The notes under the pieces are model-generated. The model saw nothing but the letters and a program-made list of their open reading frames with translations, ran no database searches and had not been told where the DNA came from. DNA of 21,878 nucleotides from Physocladia obscura (lineage: Eukaryota; Chytridiomycota; Chytridiomycetes; Chytridiales; Chytriomycetaceae), in assembly GCA_027596945.1 (NCBI GenBank), contig JADGJH010000224.1, positions 1 to 21,878 on the forward strand. The letters run 5' to 3'. Within the stretch, counting starts at the first letter, position 1, and every line of letters starts with the position of its first letter. Shown piece after piece: positions 1-9,202 of this stretch. Both the position numbers and the translations under genes were made by a program.

Positions 1-192
1 TATTCAAACTTGTCCTCATTAAATCATGTAAGGAGAGAAGTTTCGAAGGTGTTGAAATCAGCTACCAAGGAAGTACAACTTGGGGCATATAAAAAACAAG
101 GATTACCAGCATTGAACTATTGTACTAGAGGCAATAAGTGCCTGCTGAAAATGGACAGACTGAAGGTAGCTACTGGCACATCTCAAGAATGA
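1..192 (+). CDS. Possible 3' end of a gene entering from the left edge (uncertain)
   Basis: A reading frame is open from the first base and stops with TGA at 190-192, giving about 63 codons with no clear family match. The composition is mixed and basic (many Lys and Arg), and one CxxxxxxC spacing is visible (Cys near codons 41 and 47). It could be the last exon of a gene that begins outside the window, or a chance open frame. No splice acceptor can be fixed because the upstream sequence is missing. I do not recognise the product. Confidence 0.25.
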   Translation, partial: YSNLSSLNHVRREVSKVLKSATKEVQLGAYKKQGLPALNYCTRGNKCLLKMDRLKVATGTSQE

Positions 193-1036
193 GTGGAGAA
201 TAAAGGAGTTATTCATTTATGCATGTAATAATTTTGTTGTTTTCCAAAAACTTCATTTTTTTTTCCCCCACCATCTCATCAGAAACTATTATATACAGGG
301 AGGAATCCAAAATATTTTTAATTTTAATTTTTGCAAGTTATTATCCCTTCTTTTCATATTTTCTCCAAAAAAGTCTTATAATATTATTAATATAATACAT
401 ACTGTTCCTTAAATAATGCATGACAAATTTAATTGACTGTGATGTCCTTTTGCAGCCACTACAATGAATCATCTGTGAGTTTTTCAAAGTAAAAATTTGG
501 CTTTCCTTTTAAATGATCTTGTTCAAGTGTTGATATCGGTACAGACTCAAGAATAGGCTTGAAAAGTACATTGTGCTATTTGTAGACTTGTCTGATTGTG
601 TGACTGTGTAAATTGAATACACAATCTGTTTAGGTGTTTTCCCCTGCTCTGAATGGCCCACAGTCAATTTGATTATTGGTTCAATAGCCCTGTATGTATT
701 CCTATTGCTCAATCATGGTTGTTGCTAATCTCCTGACTGTTTTTTCAGAAAAAATAAAGTTGAAACTTCGATCTCAACTTTTAACCACTTTTATAGTAAT
801 ACTTGATTAAAACTGAGAGAATACTACAAATAAAATTATCAGTTTTGTGAACCACCAGCAGCAGGGTGAAAATAAGCCCTGCTGACGCCAAGGAAGTTCA
901 TACTCTTATAGAGTACAAAGAGTTATCCCAATCTGTAGAACATAGACACACATACAGCAGAAGCCCGCAGCAGAAGTCCAGTTCATTCACGGAGAAGCAA
1001 ACAACACAATGAAGAACCAAAACAACAAATAAACAG
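193..1036. other. Intergenic region, 844 bases
   Basis: No convincing gene is visible. The stretch is AT-rich and holds the 3' flank of the LRR gene, which ends at 1037 on the minus strand. A 67-codon minus-strand frame at 509-712 has a stretch that weakly resembles the helix-turn-helix start of Tc1/mariner-type transposases (SEQGKTPKQI), but it lacks an ATG at its beginning and nothing else of a transposase follows. Confidence 0.5.
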
Positions 1037-4000
1037 CTACTGAGCCCCAAAAAATGACGCAACACTGTGTGCAGGCCTTAGCCCCTCTCCATCAGATCCA
1101 TCAGTGCTATAACTTCTGCCACCGCTCCGCCATTCCTGACTTTGCTGCTGTATTTGTTGTAGCTGCACCCAATGTTGCTGCCGCAGTGCTTTAATTTGCG
1201 CAATAGTCACAGCCTGCCGATTCACAAGTGCAGGTAAGATTCCTCCAACACCACAGTCATTGGTACTTCTGTTAGTAGCAGTAGTAACATCACCGTCGTT
1301 TTGATGCAACGAAACAAGCTCGAACATAGATTCATTGTCATTGTAATTTTCAAAATCATTGTTCTCAGTGGAATAACGATGCTGCGATTCATGATGGTTA
1401 ATGCTGTCAACCGGTAACATGCGCTGGAAAAATTTTTGATGTGGCAGCGGCAACGGCAGTTGTTTTTGTTGGTGCTGGTTATTAGCGCTGAAATCGAGAG
1501 ACGTTGTAGCCCGATTCTTGATACTTGGCTGTCTGTTGATGCCTCGTAAATTCAAACGTAACACCGAAGCCTGCTGCGAATGCTGGAAACTTTTCCGGAA
1601 CGACAAAAAAGAGGACAAGAACGAGTTTCGTTCGTTATTACTTCCCATTGGCGACAGATTCGAGTGATACAAATTTTGTGTTGAAAATTGGTAGTTTTGC
1701 GAAATCGTGATTGGTAGTGATTGCGGAAGTCCCGTTGTAATGTTTGGAGTTGAGCCTAAAGACGGAAGTGGAGTCGCTCGAAAATGATCAATCGACAGTC
1801 GAGTTGCGGCTGCTGCGAAATTGTTCAAAGCCAGATTTGATTTTCGCGTCAAAAACGTAAACGGATGTTGTTCCGTAAAATCAGAACTGCCATCCTCAAC
1901 CACTGTTAACCAAGGCGCAGTCCATGCCTGCCCATTAAACATTTCGATTATTCGTTCTTGTTCGGTATCCCAGTGTCGCCAGCACAATCGTTCTTGCCCA
2001 ACCAAAATATTTCCGTCTTTGACTAACCGACGCCATCGCTCGATTTCGTATTCAAAAATAGGTCCAGCGCAGAAGCTACACATTGCAATCTTTCCCGACC
2101 GTAAATACGTCTTCAAGTGGGGCTGCATGTGCTTAAGAATTTTAGATCGCTGGTTGCGATGAAGTGCTGTTGTGGTGATTTTGAGAAGATGCTGAAATTT
2201 AATTGAAAAGGCCAATACGTTTTTCTGATCCTCGCTTATCTTTTTCGCAAATTTTATTAATCTGATTAATGCCAATTCTCAAACTCATCACTTGCACTCA
2301 TTGATTAAAAATTCGCTATATTTTGTTTCCATTTATTTTACCTCTTGCAGCCAACTCTTTAAGCGTCGGCGCATTATAAACTTGAGTCTTAATTGCGTGC
2401 GCGAAATCATCCAAAGCCTCATCCCCAAGAAGTCCATTGCATCCTTCAAGAACAAGCCGATGCAGTGTCTTCAATCGAAACAGCTCCACGGGAAGATATT
2501 GCATGCGTATGTTTTCCGAAAGCACAAGCTCCTGCAGATTCACACAGAGACCGATTTGTTGCGGCAGTTGAGTCAGTGTATTGGTGTTACGTGCCAGATT
2601 TAAATTACGTAGGTTAGTAAGAGCGCCGATCGAATTTGGGATGAGGAAAATATTGTTGTCGGTGCATTCAAGGTAGCGTAGTTTCGTACAATATGCAATT
2701 GTTGTTGGCAAAGTCTGCAGTTTGTTGCGGGACACGTTTAGTTTTGTGAGGTTCCGCAGGTGTCCAATTTCCGGCGGAAGGATGTGCAAGTCATTACAGC
2801 ATCTGTTGTAAAATTAAATTAGATTATTTGTTACATATATATATTTGATAATAGATTTTTACTCGCTTCATTTGTACTCGCTTTTTAATTTGTTTTGGAT
2901 ATGTTAGGGATAAAAACACAGCTTGCTTGGCTTATTTTCAAGATTGGAAATGGTACACTTACAACTCAAGGTCGACAATATTTTTCGCAAAGAAACCAAT
3001 ATTGGGAGACAAATGTACGAGATTCAGTGAACATAAAGACAAAAATGCTGCGCGATTCCGGCCAAGAGGTCGATTAGTTTGATGAGCGTTACTTAAGTTA
3101 TTATTATTCTTGTTAAAAACGTCGATAGCAAGAAGTGGCACCAGATGAGAGTCAGTGCTAGGAACAGCAGAAGTGAGAACGAGAGAAGTGGCTGCCGGTG
3201 TGGTCGTCGAAGCAGCAATTGGTTCCGGAGAGGTTAAACTAATTGCCGAATCAGATGAGGCATCAAGAGCAAGAACTGCGCGGTAAACTTGGACGTGATC
3301 AAAGAAACAGATAGAAGTGTTATTGTCTCTGTTGGCGACAAAATTTGATATGTTTGAATATATATTTTCGATTGTGTTTTCGTCAAGTTGTTCAACAAGT
3401 GGATCGAGATTAAAATCGGGAATTATTTGTGGTAGGGTTTGTTGATGTTGCTGTTGTTGGAATGTTTGGGGCGGCAACGGAATGGGGGCTGTAGTTGCCG
3501 ATGTGAATTTGATGTCAGCAACGGAAGTTGATGTCGAAGAAAACGGCGTGGCGGACACCGACACTGTCCGACGCAGAGACGCCGCCACACGCGAGAGAGC
3601 CGTAGTGGTATTAGTATTGTTGTTAATATTATTGGCATTTATTGCGATAGATGCAGTTGCAGAGATCGTTGCAGTTGGTGTGGAAATCGATGCTGAAGTG
3701 GCGGCAATGCTTGGCGGTGGCGCTGTTTCTGCTCGAAAATGATTTAATCTCGAGTGAAATTGGCGCGGGTAATACACAGCAGTTGTTAAAACAGGACTAG
3801 CGTAGAGTACGTTGTTGACATCATTTGTGGATGTTGCGGTTAGAATTGCTGTTGCTGTTGCGTGAATATGATTGGTGTTATGGTTGGTAGTGATTATGTC
3901 TTGGAGAAGAATTCGCTGTGCCGGCGCTGCAGTCGCATCGATTTGGCTGTTCTCGTTTGTGCTTTCGTCGCTGCTAATTCCATCATTGTTTGTGCTGTTT

Positions 4001-4047
4001 CGTGTTCGCGGTTCGGTTTGCTTTTGACGCGAATATCCAATGCGCAT
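1037..4047 (-). CDS. Leucine-rich-repeat protein with C-terminal CxxC/CxxH module
   Basis: Three exons on the minus strand: 4047-2963, 2802-2342 and 2277-1037, with GT-AG introns of 160 and 64 bases, giving 928 residues. Residues 1 to about 320 are low-complexity (Ser, Thr, Ala, Asn and Gln rich) and probably disordered. About six LRRs of the LPxxIGxLxNL type cover residues 338-480, and the first intron falls inside a repeat. A helical stretch follows, then Cys582, Cys585, Cys614 and His617 (CSFC and CWRH), a likely metal-binding module that many fungal LRR proteins share behind their repeats. The tail to 928 is again Ser/Asn/Gln rich. Both junctions restore LRR or helix consensus in frame, which supports the model. 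An earlier in-frame codon is only TTG, so I chose the ATG at 4047. LRR proteins of this kind are usually binding scaffolds; the partner is unknown. Convergent or downstream partners are not seen. Confidence 0.85.
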
Positions 4048-4097
4048 GACTTTTTTGGTTTGCAATCTCTGTTTCGATCAAAAAAATAACCAAAAGA
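4048..4097. promoter_or_regulatory. Very short divergent intergenic region (shared promoter)
   Basis: Only 50 bases separate the start codons of the LRR gene (minus) and the lipid kinase gene (plus). Any promoters and 5' leaders must overlap each other or the opposite coding region. An A-rich run lies at 4080-4093. No TATA box is evident. Shared control of the two genes is an inference from spacing alone. Confidence 0.5.
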
Positions 4098-5828
4098 ATG
4101 ACACAGACTGTCGAGTCTTCGCCAATTCTCCCGCTGTCCGCGCCAGTCGCTGTCTCCATCATCGTAAACTCTCTACACGCCGCTGCCTCCAAAGAGCCAA
4201 TTGCGCTTTTTGTTGCAGCTCTGAACCAACTCGCAACCACGACAGTTGCAAGTGTGACCGTAACCTGGACCTCTCACGCCGGTCATGCCCGATCTCTTGC
4301 GCGTGCTGCAATCGCGAATCCCGATCCCAATACCAGCACTAATACCGTCGAGTCCGTTATTGTTGCCGTTGGTGGCGACGGAACCATCCACGAAGTCCTC
4401 AACGGAATAATTGCACGGTCCCAAGAATCAAATCAGTCACGTCCATCGAACGTTACTCTCGCAATTATTCCCACAGGGTCCGGAAACGCGCTGGCTACCA
4501 CCCTCGGCTTCATCTCTGTTGAACAGGCTGTGAGTTATAGTATTGCGCCATTCAAAATCGTGCAACCTTCAAAAAATTTTGCTGAAAATTCGTTCCACTA
4601 GATTGATTCAGTCATCACTCATATTTCCTCCCGCTCTTCGCCATCTGATTCTTCCATCGCAAATACAGCTACAACTACTACTACGCGGCCCTTGCGACTT
4701 TCTTCGTTTGCGATTGCTCCTCCGCCGTTAACTTCCACAACCAACATATTAACTTCTTCCAATATTGAATCTCGCCATCAAATTGATTGGCCTGCGCCTC
4801 TTTGCGTTTGTTTTTGTGTCGTTTCTATCGGTCTTCATGCCCAAATCGTCAAGCAATCAGAGTCGTTACGATTTTTCTTAAAGAGCAAGTCCAGGTTTAA
4901 ACTAGTGTGTCAAGTGAAGCGACTGAAAAAAAAGAGAAGGAAAAGAATACGAAGCGAGTGAAATGAACGAAGCAAAAGATGGAACTACATTATTTTCGTT
5001 CCATACATTCATCTACCACAAGTGTATTTAACTGGCTGTTTTTCCAATCATTACGCTAGATTTCTTTTGGTTGCAATCTTTAACATCATATTCCTAAAAA
5101 CATACTGGGTTAGTTAAATGATGAATTTTCAGTTCATTATTAACGACAAAAATTTATGTTATATAGTTACGATTGTGGACAAGCGTCGACTCAAAAACTT
5201 TTTCTCAAGATTCGCGAACGTTCGTTCCAGATTCCGCTAGTTCCACAATAATCGACACTATAACTGGCGAACAACGCGAAAATGAAGTTCGCCTCATATA
5301 CGAAGGAAAACTCGGCACTTCATATTTTGTGTCATCAAAGGTAGAACACATTACTAAAAATGAAGCGAAAAAGACTCTAAAAAATAAAAAATAAAAAACA
5401 TATATAAGGTGACGCACTTTGAAAAAGGGTTTCATATTTCTCCAAGCGCAGATCCATCGTCCCGCCAAACGGACTTGATCTACACAACAACAAAGTTGCG
5501 CAAAAATGTTCAAGAAATGCTTGGAAAAGCTTCCGGAGATGCATCGCACCTGCTGCTTCCTTTCGTGACGGCTCAAAAAGCTCGCGCGTTTGTGTTTGAA
5601 TCCGTTTCAGATAGCGAAGGCGACAGCAATTCTCGCGTGAATATTGTAGCCGGATTTTTGAAGAGATGGGTGTTTTGGTGGTGGAAACCATCTGTTTCTG
5701 CGGCTGATGTTTGTGTTGATGGAGAAATGTATCGGATTCCGTCTGGGATGGCGTGTTGGATCAGAGATTTGGATGACGACACTCAGATTTTCCATATTGT
5801 CATACCACCATCAGCTACTTCCTCTTGA
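4098..5828 (+). CDS. Lipid kinase, diacylglycerol / sphingoid-base kinase superfamily
   Basis: Five exons: 4098-4529, 4602-4894, 5060-5108, 5167-5340 and 5409-5828 (introns of 72, 165, 58 and 68 bases), giving 455 residues. The catalytic DAGK domain is clear. The nucleotide-binding loop VGGDGTIHEVLNG starts at residue 91 and the PTGSGNALA loop lies at 125-133. After a Ser/Thr-rich insert (about 158-195) comes the second lobe with GLHAQIV, a stretch of the ...SRF...FLKTYW type, and a C-terminal beta region with HISPSA and the DGE of the family at 420-422. Known enzymes of this family transfer phosphate from ATP to diacylglycerol, sphingoid bases or ceramide; which substrate applies here cannot be told. 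The first intron is 72 bases and contains the in-frame TAG at 4599, so unspliced RNA would be truncated. Exons 2 and 3 (donor GTTTAA, acceptor CTAG) are the least certain junction. An AATAAA follows the stop. Confidence 0.85.
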
Positions 5829-6642
5829 CTGCCAAAAAAAATAAAGATAGAGAGTCACTGTTTTTCTAATTTTTTTTTTTTTTTTAAATTTTATTTGGAC
5901 TTCAAGGAAGTGAACTTTCTCAAACATGACTGGTAAAATTGTTCATTGAAAGTGCGGTTTTCGGGAAATAATTGGCTGTAATAATACGTTTCCACAAGTA
6001 TTTATTCAACTTTTTGACGTTGTAAAATTCTTTACTGGTATTAAAATATTGCATTTTAATGTTACTGTGTCAGGGATTCTAGAACCCGACACTGTTTCTA
6101 TTACAAATATTGTATTTGTTGCCTGTTTTAAAAATTAGTACATCTGACTAAGGAAAGATAGTAATAATCCAAAAACTACAAACTTTAACGTTTTTATAAT
6201 TTCAAGAATTGTCTATCTGATATTGATTGCTGATTTTTAGCAATTGTACTGTATGAAGAAGTTGCGATGTCATTGTCTATTAGCGGATTGGATTTAGTTT
6301 CCACAAAGCAATTGCACAAAACCAAAAAAAAAAAATCCAAAAAAAAAATAGATTCCAATGGTTATCTAAACTGTGGTTCTATTTGCTTATAACAGTAGAG
6401 ACTCTGAGTAGTTTTGCTTTTTTTTTTGATATCATTGCCAGCCGATTCAAGGAATAATCAGCTTTTGTATTATTGAATACCTCATCTGCTCCTTTGTTTC
6501 TGCAATCAATAATTCATGTGCAAAGAAATCTTTAATATAAACCAACGAATTAATTAGCTTTCAATCGTCGCTTTCCTTTTTTTTTTTTTAAATTTTTTTT
6601 TTTGATTTTAAGGGGTTTGAGAGATTACAATTGCTGAAAGAA
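5829..6642. other. Intergenic region between lipid kinase and first seven-helix gene
   Basis: AT-rich, with long T runs at about 5869-5885 and 6578-6603 and A runs near 6325-6349. It contains a decayed minus-strand copy of the seven-helix family (listed separately). Nothing else is recognisable. Confidence 0.6.
5925..6135 (-). pseudogene. Decayed antisense copy of the seven-helix membrane protein family
   Basis: Reading the minus strand, one frame gives a stretch with WKR followed by NYFPKTALSMNNF, which matches WKRGDIIVENYFPQTAKTM of the intact gene at 6643-7536. At the DNA level the match extends upstream: a CAATATTTG segment with nearby GAAACAGTG corresponds to the TM2 end of the intact gene, and AAGAATTTTACAACGTC matches AAGAATTTTGCAACATC before TM3. 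Stops and small deletions interrupt every frame, and the first and last thirds of the gene are not visible. The copy lies in the opposite direction to the tandem pair, so an inversion or an inverted duplication took place. Borders are approximate. Confidence 0.7.
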
Positions 6643-7536
6643 ATGAACAATACCACTGTAATATCAGACTGGAAATGGAATACTCTCAAAAATGCAAATA
6701 TTTCAGCTGCGGCAATTTCAGGAGCATCATTTTTTTTTCTAATTTGCTTTATATGGAGTTACGAAGTTGAAACCAAAATATTGCAAAACAAACTCGGAAA
6801 ATCAATAACAACATTCAACATCAGTTTAACAATGATAATTCTTTCAACAACTGCAATATTTGCAACAGAAGCAGTTTCAATTTCTTATCTTACAGATACT
6901 GATATAATAACAGATTTATTGCAGTACAATATTGAAACTGCTATAAAGAATTTTGCAACATCAACAATTGAATATGGATATCTTCAATATTCTTGGAAGC
7001 GAGGAGATATTATTGTTGAAAATTATTTCCCACAAACTGCAAAGACAATGAGCTTTGTTGTTGCAACATCAGCGGCTGTATTTTATTTACCGTTCATATG
7101 GTCTATTGTCCGATTTTTTGTATCTGCTACTTTCGTCCAAACCGTTGCAAATTATTTGAGCGCAATCCCACCATTTGTAGTTCTGACATTTGATATTATG
7201 CTGCTAATTGCGTTTGTGAAGTTCTTGCGGGAGACGCGCTCATTGGTATGTTTACCTCAGTCAGACGATTTGCAAATGAGCATAATATCAAATCATGGCA
7301 TTTGCACAATTTTTGTAATATTTTGTGGAATTAGCTTGTTTGTCAGCAGTGTGGCAGCACCGTTATCTAAATTTGAGAAGCGGCTGCTTCTTTATTTTTC
7401 ATATATTGCATTTTTGGCTGTTATTATAATTCTGTTGTCACAAAAGGTGGCACTCTATTTAAGCAAAGATAATAATGGAAAGACAAAAAGTGAATTAAAT
7501 AAGCTACGAAATTCGTTATTGAAAGATTTGCCTTAA
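6643..7536 (+). CDS. Seven-helix membrane protein, copy 1 (unrecognised family)
   Basis: Single exon, 297 residues, starting at the ATG at 6643; an in-frame TTG 12 bases earlier is not needed, and the paralogue starts with the same MNN. Seven hydrophobic segments are visible at about residues 20-39, 62-83, 100-117, 137-159, 170-193, 215-238 and 247-268. The loops after helices 1, 3 and 5 and the C-terminus are rich in Lys and Arg, so the positive-inside rule puts the N-terminus outside and the tail inside, as in G-protein-coupled receptors. The outside N-terminus carries a sequon (NNT). Marks shared with the other copies are QYSWKRGDIIV at the inner end of helix 3, a PPF...F(D)..LL.AFVKFL helix 5, and LSQKVALY after helix 7. 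No rhodopsin-type DRY or NPxxY motif is present. A receptor or transporter role is only a guess. AATAAA overlaps the stop. Confidence 0.8.
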   Translation: MNNTTVISDWKWNTLKNANISAAAISGASFFFLICFIWSYEVETKILQNKLGKSITTFNISLTMIILSTTAIFATEAVSISYLTDTDIITDLLQYNIETAIKNFATSTIEYGYLQYSWKRGDIIVENYFPQTAKTMSFVVATSAAVFYLPFIWSIVRFFVSATFVQTVANYLSAIPPFVVLTFDIMLLIAFVKFLRETRSLVCLPQSDDLQMSIISNHGICTIFVIFCGISLFVSSVAAPLSKFEKRLLLYFSYIAFLAVIIILLSQKVALYLSKDNNGKTKSELNKLRNSLLKDLP

Positions 7537-7654
7537 TAAAACAGAGATAATGTATCCTGTTATCACTTTTTATGTTTGCAAATAGATTTATATTTCACTT
7601 AGACAAAAATTTGATTTGATTTTATAAGAGATTAGCATATTTCTGTAATATAAA

Positions 7655-8552
7655 ATGAACAATGAAGAGTCGAAATGGAATGCTCTTATAGGATTAAACA
7701 TTGCAGCGTCAATAATATCTGGATTATCTCTGTTTTATCTTGTCTACTTTGTTGTTAAATACGAAACAAAAGCAAAGACATGGATCGATTTATTTCGACA
7801 AGCAACAACTCCTTTTAACGTCAGTCTCACAATAATAATAATCTCTTCTTTGATGATTTTTGCAACACAAGCAATCATTACTTTCTACAGTATGAGCGCA
7901 GCAGAATCAGTCTCTCAATTGAAATACCAGATTTCCCAAATAGTGCAACAATTTGCAACTTCGACTTTTGATTATCAATACATCCAATATTCTTGGAAAC
8001 GCGGTGACGTAGTTGTTGGTTGCTCCCTCAGAAGTGCAGAACCTTTCATGAAATTTATTGTGACCGCATCTCCACTCTGTTACCTAAAGTTTATCTGGTT
8101 AATAATTCAGTATTTCGTATCATCATCTCCAGTTGCTACTATCGCACTTGTATTGAAAGCAATCTCACCGTTCTTCATTATAATATTTGAAACGATTCTC
8201 TTGACAGCATTGGTAAAATTTCTGCACGAAGCACATGACTCGATCTCAGTTGATAATTTAAGGATGCGGATTATAGCTTCACATGGAATATATACAATAT
8301 GTGCCATAATTATTGGAGTTGCAATAAATGCTGTAGGTGTAATAGTAATAACAGACGTATTTCAAGAAATGCTCGTGTTTTATTTATCGTTTTTGCTTTT
8401 TCTGGTGATTATTGCGATTTTGATTTCCCAAAAAATTGCACTCTATTTTAACAAACAACGTAATCTGAAAACGCGAGAAAGCAAAGAGCGAAACAAATCA
8501 AATGTACCCGAAAATTCACATTCATTAACAGTCAAAATATCATCAACGTCGA

Positions 8553-8557
<5 letters not shown>
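7655..8557 (+). CDS. Seven-helix membrane protein, copy 2 (unrecognised family)
   Basis: Single exon, 300 residues, 118 bases behind copy 1 in the same direction, so a tandem duplicate. The start MNNEESKWN lines up with MNN...WKWN of copy 1. Layout and motifs are the same: seven hydrophobic segments, FNVSLTI in helix 2, IQYSWKRGDVV at 113-120, a long helix 5 ending in ALVKFL, and ISQKIALYFNK after helix 7. The tail is longer, very basic and then Ser/Thr rich, a possible phosphorylation region. Sequence identity to copy 1 is moderate, so the duplication is not recent. An almost pure A tract of about 40 bases starts at the stop codon. I do not recognise the family; function unknown. Confidence 0.8.
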
Positions 8558-8583
<26 letters not shown>

Positions 8584-8600
8584 AAGAAAGAAAAAGGAAA
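8556..8600 (+). repeat. A-rich tract directly after the stop of copy 2
   Basis: About 45 bases that are nearly all A, with one C and a few G, begin within the TAA stop at 8555-8557. It may be a simple 3' UTR low-complexity tract. An inserted poly(A) tail of a retrocopy would look similar, but no target-site duplication can be seen. Confidence 0.7.
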
Positions 8601-8669
8601 ATTTAACTATCAAATTATTTTCTTCAGATTTTGTGTTAACTTTCTCAAATAAATATTTTAAAAATTGAA

Positions 8670-8784
8670 AGAGACTGGCATCTTCCTATAAAATGAGCAA
8701 TACCATTGCAACAGGCTGTTCTTGCACGAAGAAAAAGCACAGTGCACTATCTTCATCTTTTCTAACATTAATATTTTTATAAAA
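8670..8784 (+). pseudogene. Leader and start remnant of a further seven-helix copy
   Basis: The bases GAGACTGGCATCTTCC followed by TATAAAATGAGCAAT resemble the leader of copy 2 (GAGATTAGCATATTTC, then TATAAAATGAACAAT), and ATGAGCAATACCATTGCAAC resembles the first codons of copy 1 (MNNTTV). The frame stops after about 29 codons and nothing of the membrane part follows. A second start of the same kind lies at 8784, which begins the larger remnant. So either two broken copies lie end to end or one leader was duplicated. Confidence 0.55.
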
Positions 8785-9202
8785 TGAATAATAGTGCTGT
8801 AATAGAGTTGAAATGAATGTTCTTGTGGAAGGAAATATTATACTGGCAACAATAGTCGAACTATTACCATTTTATCTCATCTACGGCGTTGCGGTAAAAT
8901 ACGAAACAGTGGCAAAAATCAACATTTATTTATTCTGGTAATGAATTTGTCAACTTTTTAGTAAACTTGATTTCTGCTTCGGTAGTTAACTGATGAAATT
9001 AAGAGTTTAGACTACTCACTGCCAAAAGGCAAATCTCTCATGAAGCTAAATATAATCGCAAATTCGTTCCCCTTGTATTTCCCTGCTATATTCAATTATA
9101 AAAATTGATCTTGTCTTTCGTTGTCGCGATTTTATTGAATGAAATCGTGCCATTCACTGTGGGGATATTTCGACTGGCATTTATTAAAATTGTGAGAATT
9201 TA
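8784..9202 (+). pseudogene. Decayed third tandem copy of the seven-helix family
   Basis: The start ATGAATAATAGTGCTGTAAT corresponds to MNNTTVI of copy 1. The next codons match the TGGAATGCTCTTAT of copy 2, but one G is lost (GAAATGAATGTTCTT), which shifts the frame and creates a stop. In the shifted frame helix 1 is still readable (PFYLIYGV.VKYET.AKI, compare FYLVYFVVKYETKAK). Helices 2 and 3, with the WKR motif, are gone. KGKSLMKLNIIANSFPLYF corresponds to helix 4, and a frame with VPFTVGIFRLAFIKIVRI to helix 5 (PPFVVLTFDIMLLIAFVKFLR). Helices 6 and 7 are not recognised. It lies 226 bases behind copy 2 in the same direction. Confidence 0.75.

Noticed and set aside
3482..3742. 86-codon plus-strand frame inside the LRR gene
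   Set aside because: It is the reverse shadow of the Ser/Thr/Ala-rich exon 1; low-complexity codons produce open antisense frames.
5205..5795. Several minus-strand frames inside the lipid kinase gene
   Set aside because: They lie opposite confirmed kinase exons and have no family resemblance.
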